Source: Coniella vitis (taxonomy: Eukaryota > Ascomycota > Sordariomycetes > Diaporthales > Schizoparmaceae). From it: a stretch of 64,000 bases of DNA. Position 1 is the first letter of the stretch; each line of letters begins with the position of its first letter. Under the pieces are notes generated by a model that saw only the letters and a program-made list of their open reading frames with translations, ran no database searches and was not told the DNA's origin. Of this stretch, positions 10,603-20,942 are shown in pieces. The stretch is from positions 1,426,001-1,490,000 of the forward strand of contig WUJK01000006.1 in assembly GCA_011317545.1 (NCBI GenBank). The letters are read 5' to 3'. The position numbers and the translations under genes are program-made.

Positions 10603-13284
10603 ATGTATCTTCCGCGGTCACTGCTATCCAAACTCTACCTACATCTCATCAGCACGCGACACCCTCTGTCCCCGCCCGTCCTCCTTCTTGTCGCCCTCGA
10701 GCCCGACGCCCTCTGTGCCTGCAGAATTCTCACACGACTGCTCAAAAACGACTACATTCCCCACAAGATCCAACCCGTCTCTGGCTATGGCGACCTCGAG
10801 CGAATCGGTAAAGAATTGGTCAGCCCTATGATGGAGCAGAATGGCGGTGCAGGTGGTGTGGTGGTCTGCTTGGGAGTTGGAGGTATGGTCGACCTGGGCG
10901 CTGTACTGGGACTGGAGCCCGAGGGCGAGGATGCAACGTTTGGCGGTGTCGAGGTGTGGCTGGTAGACTCGCGTCGTCCATGGAACCTGGCCAATGTCTT
11001 TGGAGGCTTTCCACTCGAACCCGAGACCGAGTTTGCGTCGAGCTACCAGGCTCGCACGCCCCACGGCGTCACGGGCGGCAGGATCGATCGCGCCTACAAA
11101 CCGGGTAAAGGCGGCATTGTCGTCTTTGATGACGGCGATATCGAGGACGAGCTCACACCACAAAAGGAGGCTTATATGGCTCTCATAGAGATGCCCGATC
11201 TGGAAGATGATGGCGAGGATCTCGGAGACAGCGATTCAGAAAGCGAAGACGAAGGCCAAGACAGCAGCATTTCTGCAGCTGCGCCTATTACGGGCCAAAA
11301 GCGCAAATCCTGGTCTACTCTAGAGGACGGCGACGATAGCGACGATGATGATAGCAGGCCTCGGCAGAGGCGGAGGAGCAATTCTTCGAGCTCAATTCCT
11401 GCAACGCCAGAACGTCCCAAACACCGGGGCCTGGTCTCTATACGGGAGCAGGTCCTCATGTCCTCTGATGCGCGAGAGGAAGATCCACCAACTGCTGCCC
11501 AGCCCCCCAGAGGACCTTCAGCACAAAGTTTGAGAAGACGTCTGCTGCGGCTCAGGAGAAAGCACGAGGCATTGTTGCAGGACTACTATCGCAACGGCAC
11601 GCAGTATTCCGAGCCCATCTCATCAATGATTTACTCGCTTGCCTCGGATCTGGGTCGTGAAGATAATGACATTCTGTGGTTGGCCATTGTGGGTGTGACC
11701 TCGATGGAACTCTATGGTCGCTCATCGGCAGGTGTCAATGTGCCCGTAAAAGTTTCAGACTCCAAAAACACAACCGGTTGGATGGGCATGCGCGGTGCAA
11801 GAATACGACAGCTCTTACGAGACGAAGTGCGTCGGTTGAACCCACCAGAACTCAACGGTGCCAACGGAAGGCTACTACCCGAAGCTGTTGGAGTCATTCC
11901 AACGACAGCACGAAGTCCGGAAGACCACAGCATCCGCCTGTCCCCAGAACCCCGCCTCTTGATGGTTAGACATTGGAGTCTATACGACGCCTTGTTACAC
12001 TCCCCATATATATTTTCCCGGCTGAAGACGTACGGCGAGCCAGGACTCAAGCGCCTCCACAAGTTTCTCGCCAAGATAGGCATCAGCCTGGTGCAGTGTA
12101 AGCAAAACTACGCGCATATGGACATTGGGTTGAAACGCGAGTTGCGGTCGAAGCTGCTGAAGCAGGGGCCCTTGTATAGGCTGGATGACTTGGTGCCTGC
12201 CGTGGAAACGGACGGCAAAGACCGCGGCGGTGCAAAGGACGGATGGGGGTTTGTGAGGAGCTGGGGCTGGCGAGCAACGCTGAGTGCACAGGATGTGGGC
12301 GTGGTTGTCGGTGCCCTCCTTGAAGTAGGGAAGCATGCTACCCTATCCAATCCCACGCTGCACGAAGGCTCATCACAGCTTGTGGATGACATTGATGAAG
12401 CGCTCATTGAGCAGGGTGAGGAGTGGGTCCCGCGGTTCTGGGATGCATTTGATGCACTGGAAAAGTAAGTATCTCAGTATATATCCAGAGACATGTGATT
12501 CCTGTGTCATGCAAAGACAAAAGCAGCACTAACCCTCCCCAGTATCGAGGCGCTCAAAGAGGGACTTCCTACAGCACAATTCCTGCACAAGGCAATCTTC
12601 AACACGGGCACGGCGCTCTTGCGCAAGAAGCAGATCAAGCATCTCATGTCATTTCGCATGTGTGTCGTCAGGGACAGTGCCGAAGCCGCCATTTTCAACC
12701 ACCCTGGTGCATTGATGAAGCTGGCACTGTGGATTGGTGAAGCCTTGGCCGAGCAGGAGAAGGAAGCCACTGGACGGCTGGCACAAGGCGGACGAGGCAC
12801 GCCTTTGGTCGTGGCTAGTTTGAATGAAAAGCGCGGCGTGTACACCATTGTCGGCACAGGAGGCGGTGGCGGCCCGGATATTGCTTTCCTCGACAAGGAG
12901 GCCCACAGAAAACAAGAACAAGCAAAGCTGGAAAAAGCCAGAGCCAGAGAGGAGAGCAGGCGCAACAGGGAAAAAATCCGCGCCGAGAAGAGAGCCGCTC
13001 GACGAGCGGCAAAGGACGGCGACGACGAAGATGAGGACGACGAGACCGAGTCAGAAGGCTCTGATGCATCGGATTCGGACTCTGACGATGACTCTGACGA
13101 CGAGGAGGGACCCCGAGACAAGGGTTTCGGTTTGAACAGGTTCGGTACGGCTTTTCAAGATGTAATTGCCGAGACGAATGCTCGCGTTCGCATTGACAGC
13201 TTTGAACATTGCGTGGTTGAAGTACGCAAGGAAGACCTTTCTGGATTCCTAGAGAGTCTGTCTTCAAAGGTGGTTGTTGGCTAA
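10603..13284 (+). CDS. CDC45: Cdc45 replication initiation factor
   Basis: Cdc45 is the helicase cofactor that joins Mcm2-7 and GINS to form the CMG replicative helicase at nuclear origins. Two exons (10603-12464 and 12543-13284, split by a GTAAGT..CCCCAG intron) give about 867 residues, normal for filamentous fungi. The N-terminus (YLPRSLLSKLYLHL, ALEPDALCACRILTRLLK) matches the conserved DHH-like opening of the family. An acidic Ser/Asp region (about residues 200-250) with a basic RPRQRRR patch follows. The conserved middle holds LWLAIVGVTSMELYGR, and the C-terminal half holds LRKKQIKHLMSFRMCVVRD. A second acidic block (DDEDEDDETESEGSD) precedes the conserved C-terminal GFGLNRFGTAFQDV. The acidic insertions are a usual feature of the family. 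Confidence 0.96.
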
Positions 13285-14525
13285 TCTTGCCCGGGCTGTC
13301 TCTAGTCCGAGTACATTCTATGTATATGTAGCAGTGGGACCAGGGCTGTGGCAAAGACTGTCTTTTTTTTTTTTCTTTTTTTCTTTCGTTGCTTTTTCTT
13401 GTTCATCAGCGCTTGGAGAAGGGCAATGAGCATCTGACAATCAGGGAAGCTGGGAGTTTTGAGGCTTTTGCTTTTTGTTTCCTCCTCCTTCTTCTTCCTC
13501 TACATTTGATTCAGACAGTCTGTGGAAGTTGGTAAATTCAGAAGATCATCATCATGCACAAGCCCACCACCTTTCGGAACCCAGCATTGGTGGGCAAATG
13601 CAAAGGGGAACACCGTTGCGCAGGCAGTAGTATGATGCAGGTTGGTTGGACAAATGTATTTCTACATTGTCTCTTTCCCCATGTATCATATTTTGCAATC
13701 AACGTTTATGAACCGACTTCAAGGCGCTATGTGCGTCATGGGCTCCCCTTGTTTGCTGCCGAGAAGCTTGACGGACTACATGCTTATTTGGCAGCAGAAA
13801 GTCGAGTCTAGTGAGGGTGAGATACAGACTTGAGTGGTCCTCACTTGCTAAAGCACAACACCGCCCCTATTTATATTTCAAAGCAGGCTTTGGTGAAGGC
13901 TCTTTATCCCATCGGATGTGGTGTCAGGGGAGAGGTGTGTGTGTGTGTGTGGATGAGTGTGTTTGCCTGGCGTTTTCAAGAGGCCCTAAGGTGCCCGTGC
14001 TATACTTTGTACTGATACCTCTTATACTCCTTGACCGGTTGGCATGATTGCTCTCTGTGCGTTGCATTCGAAGAGACTCGGGGATTCTCAATGACCGTTT
14101 TTCCCCAGAGGGACAAGTACTAGGCGGTTTCCAGCTATCACCCACCCTTCCACTATCATAAAAAAAGTCCTCAATTTCTTCTGATGAAGATGCAGCCACA
14201 CCATCCACACGCACACAGCAAGAGGGAGAGGGAGAGGGAAGCAGAAGTACCAAGAAAAGGGGAATTGATTCCAGCGGTCGATTCCAGACCAACCTCATCT
14301 GGCAAGTCTCATTTTGGGGGCAACCAAGGTATGCATTCCTATCTTGAGATATATACCGTCAGACCCAACGCCTTCATACCCTGACCATCTAAGCGATGGG
14401 ATGGGAAAGCACACCCCCTCCCCCGCCCCCCACCAAGATCACACTACTCCTAGCATTGGGAGCCGAGCTAGCGAGCTTTGTCAATTACACAGTTTTACCA
14501 CTTTTGACATGAGCTGACCAGGTTG

Positions 14526-14540
14526 CCCCCCCCCCCCCCC
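14526..14540. repeat. Poly-C run
   Basis: Fifteen consecutive C in non-coding DNA, followed by AAATAACC and an A run. Confidence 0.9.
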
Positions 14541-15835
14541 AAATAACCAAAAAAAACCCGAGACTGGCAAAGATGCTGATGATGCCTACCAAGTATGACT
14601 TACACACACAGGCTCGATATATGCCTTTTTGAACACGGAAACGAGTCCGAACTAGAGCTGGAAAAACAAATCAAAATCAGTTCATCAGCCTCGTCATATC
14701 CTCGTTTTCCCCTTGGCATGCTTGCGATATCTCGTTGCTGAGTGATCAAGGGAATTAAATTTATCTGAGAGTCGCGTTTCTTTGGCTGGCACCCTGCCGA
14801 CCCTACTTACCTACCTACCTACCTAACCTACATACCCACCTTGCAGCTGAACACCATTGCTGCTACGATGGTGGGGGCTTGCATGGGTGATTACCTCGGC
14901 CAATCAAACATGGTTTTGGTTGAATTGTTGTTGGTGGAATCAACACTGCAAAGCCTTTTAGGAAAGGGAGAACTAAGAAAGAAAAAGGATTGGGCTGTTC
15001 AGCTCTTACGTGGCTTGCAAGCGAAGGATACTGTGCTGACAGCTAATAGAAAGACGTTTAATGAGGGTTGATTACACTCGTGCGTTTGCAGGTCTGTAGT
15101 GTTCTATACCCGTTTGTTTAACCTATATAATCCAGCTCATACTGTTGCCGAAAACACATTGGCTTTATAATACATCCTGGCCGTGACTCTTCTCTAGAGT
15201 AAAAGTCAAGTAGGGGACAAAGATCCAGGATGGGTTGGTATTTCTCTCATCGAACATGCTCTCCGATTTGGCATAATTCTAGATCTCAAGGACAAAGGAG
15301 TGGTTGATGGTTCGAGCATTCATCTTTCACCACTCGACAGCTCAAGTAGATTATAATCCCAACAATTATGATCTTTCTCGATTGCTCTTGCGGAATACAA
15401 ATACAAAAGCGTGGACAAATAGAGAAGGTATCACAATCGTGTCTTACAGGTAGAAGGACCGCAGACATCAGCGCTTTATAGCGACACATATGTTTGCTCT
15501 CCATGTTGATACAGTGTATACCACTTGAAGATGATAATTTAAATTGATCGATCCCGCATTTTAAAGTGAACGGGAATTTGCGCCAGAAAAACCAGCGATA
15601 TGAGGATTAGTGCGTGCCATCTGACCATGGCGACGGTTGGTCCGACCATAGTCGAGAAGCCGAACATCGTTGGGGGCTGGTGCATTGCCTTCAATCGGCT
15701 TACTGCCGAGTACATGGTCAATGTAATTGTCGTAGCCTGGGCTCTGATGCGCAAGGGGGTGGAGTTTGACTCCGCCTGATTATTAGCCGTAACGCTGGGG
15801 ACGTGTTTTGCTAAGCAAAGAGCACCCTTGCGTTG

Positions 15836-15913
15836 CACTTATGTCTGCACGTTGGTTGTTCCACTTATGTCTGCACGTTGGTTGTTCCACTTATGTCTGC
15901 ACGTTGGTTGTTC
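15836..15913. repeat. Three perfect tandem copies of a 26-bp unit
   Basis: The unit begins CACTTATGTCTGCACG and ends GTTGGTTGTTC. Copies at 15836-15861, 15862-15887 and 15888-15913 are identical. The array stops 18 bases before a TATATAAAA box, which puts it in the core-upstream position of the hemerythrin gene promoter. It may act as a multiplied transcription-factor site. That is inference from position only. Confidence 0.95.
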
Positions 15914-15931
15914 TTGGATTCCATGTGTTCC

Positions 15932-15940
15932 TATATAAAA
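15932..15940 (+). promoter_or_regulatory. TATA box of the hemerythrin gene
   Basis: TATATAAAA lies 169 bases before the start codon at 16109, directly after the 26-bp tandem array. A purine-rich leader (GAGATGGATGG, GGGGAGGGG) follows. Confidence 0.6.
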
Positions 15941-16108
15941 GAGATGGATGGAGTGTTAGGGGAGGGGATCTCGCGTCTGGCCGTCTGTGTATCTTTGCAT
16001 CTCGGACTCTGAGCTTTGAAAAGCGACTCACAAGGCGCCAGATATCGTCAGACGACAACAAATTCGGAGGATCCCATCGAGCAAGAAGGTCGACGATTGC
16101 AGGAAGCT

Positions 16109-17163
16109 ATGGCACCTACCGAAAAGCAATGGGTAGACGGCCCACACGAGCTGATTCCCGTGTCCGTCATGGGATACGAAGTAAGAAGACTGACTGTCTC
16201 GTTCATCTTGTGTTTGTTCAACAAGCAATGCCACATGCTTATTGCCCAACTTCAGCCAGGTCAGAAACTCAAGCCGTGCCATGAAATGATGGCAGAAATG
16301 CTCATTGTGCACAATGCCCTGCTTCGAGGTATCAACAGCATTTACGTACAATGCCTCAATGTCCAAGAAAGATCGCCAGAATCTATTCCTGATTTTGTTG
16401 AGTATATTCGAATGTGGATCCTTGCGCGTAAGTCTCTCCGGGCTTTTTCTTGTTCTGGGTCTCGTTCTTGTGGTGAGAAGCCAGAGCAAAGGCTGAAATT
16501 GTACTAATACTGTAATCAATGAACTGACACTACGCGGCGTAGTCCACGAGCACCACGGCGGCGAAGAGACCATTATCTTTCCACGGATCGAGAAATGGGT
16601 TGGTGTGCCTGGATTGATGGACGTTAACGTTGAGCAGCACGAGGCTTTCCATGACGGGCTTGAGATGCTTCTCAGCTACATGCAGTCCATCAAGAGCGGC
16701 GACGAAAAGTACGACGGCACCCGGGTTCGGAGCATCATTGACTCGTTCATGCCGGTGCTGCGGCAGCATCTTTACGATGAGATCCTGACGCTGCGCGACT
16801 TGGACAAGTACGAAGACAAGTGTGACTGGGCGCAAGAGATGAAGAAGTTGCAACAGGATATTGTGGCCAACCTAGGACCGGAGGCCAAGGTGAGCCATTC
16901 TCCGAACAGCGATGGGAGATTTGACGGCATCGGATAGCTGACCAGAGGCTCTGGACTGCGCCCTTCAGTACACGACCTTTCCATTGTGTCTGCACCTCCA
17001 CGACCCGAGCTTTGGGGCGGGCAGTTTGCCCAAGTGGCCCCCGATTCCGTGGGTTGTGCAGGTGCTCATTGTTTGGTGGTGTGGGCAGCGGCACAGCAAT
17101 TGGTGGCGATTCGGACCTTGCGACGCCTATGGCGTGCCCCGAGAACTGCCATTCGCAGACTGA
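16109..17163 (+). CDS. Hemerythrin-like (HHE) domain protein
   Basis: This is a cation-binding hemerythrin/HHE protein of about 261 residues. Such proteins bind a di-iron centre in a four-helix bundle, and the cellular role in fungi is poorly defined. Exons are 16109-16180, 16256-16427, 16543-16889 and 16969-17163. Likely metal ligands sit in EMLIVHNALLRG, LHEHHGGEETIIFP, DVNVEQHEAFHDGLEM and LRQHLYDEILTL. The last exon adds a conserved fungal tail rich in Pro and Trp (KWPPIPWVVQVLIVWW, then NWWRFGPCDAYG), which supports the final splice. Without it the frame would stop at 16937. The first intron is 75 nt, a multiple of three with no stop, so its retention would also leave the frame open. The promoter carries a TATA box and a triplicated 26-bp element. 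Confidence 0.88.
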
Positions 17164-18801
17164 GAAGATGACCCCGGACGGGCTATGGTTTCGGTAGAAA
17201 ACCTGTGCAAGGCTGTGTACTCTGAGTAAGGCGCAGCGAGCCTTGGGAGAACAAAGGACGGGGCTGAGCCAGCCTGCCAGCCTGGCAGCACACTCAGTCA
17301 GGGACTAGTATGGGCAAGTGCGTGTCTCAGAAAAAAGGGAGGGAAGGCACCAGGTAGCCGGGACGAGGCTGCCAAGATACTTGGTTCGATTGTACTATGT
17401 AAGGTGCCTTGGTAATAAGTGTACCAGAGTACATCTGACGAGTGACGAGTTTCTTCTACGCAGTACACATCTACCTAGGTACATTGGAGTACCTCCGTAC
17501 GTTTTCTTCAAGTACTTCGTTTGCACATACAAATGCTTATCGGGATGCAAAACGCCCAAGCCCAGGGCATTGCAAAGACAGCAGATATGTGAGATGGGCC
17601 GGAGCCCGCCAAGGACAAAGAGGCTTGCTTGCTCCGTTGCAACGTGATATCGCCTGCGAGATCCAAAAAGCAACAGAAGCACAGAGGGCCGAGGCCAAAC
17701 ACAAAAGGTACATAGTACTCCGCACTGGCGCTGCCTGGGGCCTGATACAGACGCTAAGGCTGGTGACGTACACGTGGTGCAGGCCGCCCACTGACAAGAC
17801 TGCCCGCCACCGTTGCCAGCCCTGCAACTTGCCCTTCGTCACAGGGCCTTGCCCCGCCCCGACAGCCACTATGGCAGGCATATTCACCCCAGCACGCTCT
17901 CGTGGTGCTACTATTAGCACTATACTATGTAGTAGCACCACGAGAGCGTGCTGGGCGTGCCTGGGCATGCTAGAGCAGAGGCTATGCCCCAGAACTTCAT
18001 TTGCAGGAGCACCCCCGCCTCTTTGTGTCCATATACAAACTTGCACTGCGAAACCTCACGCGATTGCACTCGTCCATCCTCCAACTCACTCACTTACAGT
18101 ACTCCCTTCTTTCCAGCCGTTCTCAAGCCACTGTCAAATTTGCTGTCGCTCCTCCTCCTCCTCCTCCTCCTCTCCTCCTCTTCTCCCTCTTCCACCTCTT
18201 CCACCTCGTCCTCTCCGCCGGCGCCTCCTTCCCCGCCCCCTGCGTGCTGTACTCTTGGTCCTGCTTCCTCATCGGATCCACTTGCGGCGAAGTCCAGAGG
18301 CCCGCCTACGTATCTTACCGCCTTGCCGCCGCAGTTTGGGAGCCAGAGCCTCGCCCAAAGTCACCAGCCGCAGAATCTCGCAATCCACCCCCGACCAACC
18401 AGCAGGCCTCTCAAGCACCCGTCTCAATTCCCGGGGGGCTGATCAATACTTAAAAGTACAAAGCACCGTAAGTACCGGCGTCTCGTGCAGCCTATGCAGC
18501 TACCACAGCCGCTGTCCTTGTGAATACTCGCAAACTCGACGGCACTGACCAGCATTAAACGTCTTCCAGGATCCTTCACTGTGGTGCGCCGCCGACGCCG
18601 CCATCTTCACACCAACACGACAAGCAGCCGCCACCCCCCGCCGCCGCGGCTACATACTTACGATATACGTCGGCGCTTGGCCAAGTCCGCCCCCCTCCCT
18701 TCCCCAGTTCAAGACAAATATATACCAATAATCCCAGCTCCCGAAGACGACGGTCCAACAGGCTGACGACATCGATAGCGAGCGATACACACAAGACAGA
18801 C
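17164..18801. other. Spacer upstream of NCS-1 with a long hairpin
   Basis: No convincing gene. A 368-codon open frame (17442-18548) is Pro/Ser/Arg-rich and crosses CT-rich leader sequence, and I reject it. The stretch includes a perfect inverted repeat (17888-17955) and a CTC/CCT-rich pyrimidine block (about 18148-18210) typical of a fungal 5' leader for NCS-1. Confidence 0.5.
17888..17955. repeat. Perfect 26-bp inverted repeat with 16-nt loop
   Basis: The left arm 17888-17913 (starts CCCAGCACGCTCTCGTGG) is the exact reverse complement of the right arm 17930-17955. The loop is 17914-17929. Transcribed from either strand it would fold to an uninterrupted 26-bp stem. No open reading frame or neighbouring gene explains it. 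It could be a small-RNA precursor, a terminator-like structure, or the ends of a small foldback element. Confidence 0.95.
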
Positions 18802-20136
18802 ATGGGCAAATCGTGAGTTCCCAGACCTCTTGGCATTTTTGCACTGCCGCCGCGCAATCGAGGGGAGGGGTCGTCAGCGATCATTTGCGACCCGTAATTC
18901 CGCGCACGGCTTCGTCCATGTGCGCAATGCGTACACACACTACAGATCACATCCAAGTGTCTCGTGCATGGCACCAGATGTCAAGGGCGTTGCGAAGGGG
19001 TAGCCTGCCTTGTCCACTGTGGCCTCCCTCGCCATCGTCTGGCCTCGGTCTTCCGGTCGCGAACCTCCCCTCTCTCCTCTCTGCAGCCCCTCTTCTACCC
19101 AAACAGGGCCGCGCAACCAATCCTTGAATTAGAGAACAGGGATCTCTGACTGTTGTTCGGATGGAAAAATCAGTTGATCCTCCTCCAAGCAACACCAAAT
19201 GTCTTCGTCTTCATCCTCGTGGCGAGGGTATCTGGGGCTGACAAGTGATGCGCATGAATACAGACAGTCCAAGCTCTCGCAAGAGCAGCTGGTTGAACTA
19301 CAGAAATCCACACACTTCGATAAGAAGGAGTTGCAACAATGGTACAAGGGTAAGTGAAAGCTCATGTTGAACCACCATGACCGACAAATGACCGTTCCAT
19401 CCATCCCTGAGGCCTTGTACAAAATGCGCCAGCTGCTTGAGCCTTTTTTTTTCTTTGGTGCAGCCACGTATGGTCATCGTGAAAGAGGAAGCAACCAGAA
19501 AAGGCAACACCATCAACCAGCCTCTTGGGAGAGAATCAATTGCAGTGACTAACCTTGCACTGCGCACCAGGCTTCCTCAAGGACTGTCCCTCGGGCATGC
19601 TCACCAAGGACGAATTCCAAAAGATATATCGGCAATTCTTCCCCTTTGGCGACCCCTCGAGCTTTGCCGACTATGTCTTCAATGTGTTTGATAGCGACAA
19701 GTCGGGCACGATTGATTTCAAGGAATTCATCTGCGCTCTGAGCGTCACATCCCGCGGCAAAATGGAGGACAAGCTAGACTGGGCATTCCAACTCTACGAC
19801 ATTGATGGCGATGGCAAGATTAGTTATGACGAAATGCTTAAGATTGTAGAGGCGATTTACAAGATGGTAAGAATTCTTTCAGGGACGGTCGTGCTCAAAG
19901 ACGAATCAATAAACAACTTGCTGACATTCAAAAACCTCTGCGAAAAAAACAAACAGGTCGGATCCATGGTCAAGTTGCCCGAAGACGAAGATACCCCTGA
20001 GAAGCGCGTCAGAAAGATTTTCCGCATGATGGACAAAGATGAAAACGGATGCCTGGACATGGAAGAGTTCAAGGAGGGCAGTAAACGCGACGAAACCATT
20101 GTTTCTGCTCTGTCCCTATACGATGGTCTGGTTTAA
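18802..20136 (+). CDS. NCS1: Neuronal calcium sensor 1 (frequenin) homologue
   Basis: This is an EF-hand Ca2+ sensor of exactly 190 residues, the standard NCS-1 length. In yeast the orthologue (Frq1) activates the Pik1 phosphatidylinositol 4-kinase at Golgi and plasma membrane. The exons are 18802-18812, 19264-19349, 19571-19866 and 19957-20136. The first exon carries only MGKS plus part of a codon, and splices to the conserved MGKSQSKLSQEQL start. Gly2 and Ser are right for N-myristoylation. A degenerate EF1 (FLKDCPSGMLTKDEF) precedes three Ca2+-binding loops: DSDKSGTIDFKE, DIDGDGKISYDE and DKDENGCLDMEE. The C-terminus ALSLYDGLV is typical. A 451-nt first intron is long for this genome. Confidence 0.96.
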
Positions 20137-20942
20137 AAGGAGCGGCGCCATCCACACCTGCACACACAAGAAACGAGGGGCGATTTGTGTTCCGAGTACA
20201 AGAGAATAGACATTAACCGGGGGGTGGGACCGGTTTCGGGTTCTCCGGACGAGAGGCATTCTAGAGAATTTCTGTGTGTGAGGTTTGGGAAATGCAAAAC
20301 TGAGCCGCAAAGACGTAAAAGGGAAATACATTTTTCTTTTTGACTCTTTCTTGAAGTGAAATATCTACTTGGGACGATGGCCTTTCCTTTTTTGTCAATG
20401 TCTTTCTTCTCGCCTTATCAACCCATGTCTTCTTGGTTGAAGCCCGAGGCCTTGCCAAGGTGCCGTTATTTGCTATTTCAATCAGCTTGGTTCGGGACAT
20501 TTCTGGAAAGCAGACATTGATATGCCGCAAGGTTTACTGTTTGGACCTTTTTGCGCATTGCTAGACTAGCAATATGACTTCTTTTATGACCAAAGCTGAG
20601 CGCTGTCCGTGACTAAACATGAGTATAGTAAAAGGACCAATAGCAACGAAATCGCACACCGCGTCTATGCAAAATTTGGGAGTGATTCGTATCTTCTTAG
20701 ATATTCAATCCACAAATTCTGTCCGCTGACCCTCAATCAATGAAACCTATTGAGAACAAACAAACCATCACAGAAAAAAGGCAGGAAAAAGAAACACACA
20801 AGACAACACGTGTGAGCTGGCTGACCAAAGCATAATATTATCATATGAAGCAAATGCCCAACCAGATGATTCAATCTATTATTACAACATGACCACACTC
20901 GGCATTTATGTCTGGGAGAGTCGGTGTACCTAGTCTAGGTAC
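20137..20942. other. Convergent 3' spacer, NCS-1 / acyl-CoA synthetase
   Basis: 3' flanks of two convergent genes. I see no gene or notable repeat. Confidence 0.55.

Larger units (their letters stand above)
13285..16108. other. 2.8-kb spacer between CDC45 and the hemerythrin gene
   Basis: I find no supportable gene here. It contains T-rich stretches after CDC45 (about 13362-13384), a GT run (about 13936-13951), a 15-base C run (14526-14540), a short CTAC run (about 14806-14826), and near its right end three tandem 26-bp repeats and a TATA box belonging to the hemerythrin gene promoter. One minus-strand open frame (15539-15838) has a single hydrophobic stretch but no recognisable family. Confidence 0.5.

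Noticed and set aside
13924..14298. Minus-strand frame with a signal-peptide-like start (IPLFLVLLLPSPSPS)
   Set aside because: The rest is low complexity and spans a GT microsatellite, so it is probably chance.
15539..15838. Minus-strand frame with one hydrophobic segment (ALILISLVFLAQIPV)
   Set aside because: A single hydrophobic stretch in a 99-codon frame is not enough, and there is no family match or clear promoter.
17442..18548. 368-codon open frame on the plus strand
   Set aside because: Composition is Pro/Ser/Arg low complexity, it runs across the hairpin and the CT-rich leader of NCS-1, and no domain is recognisable.
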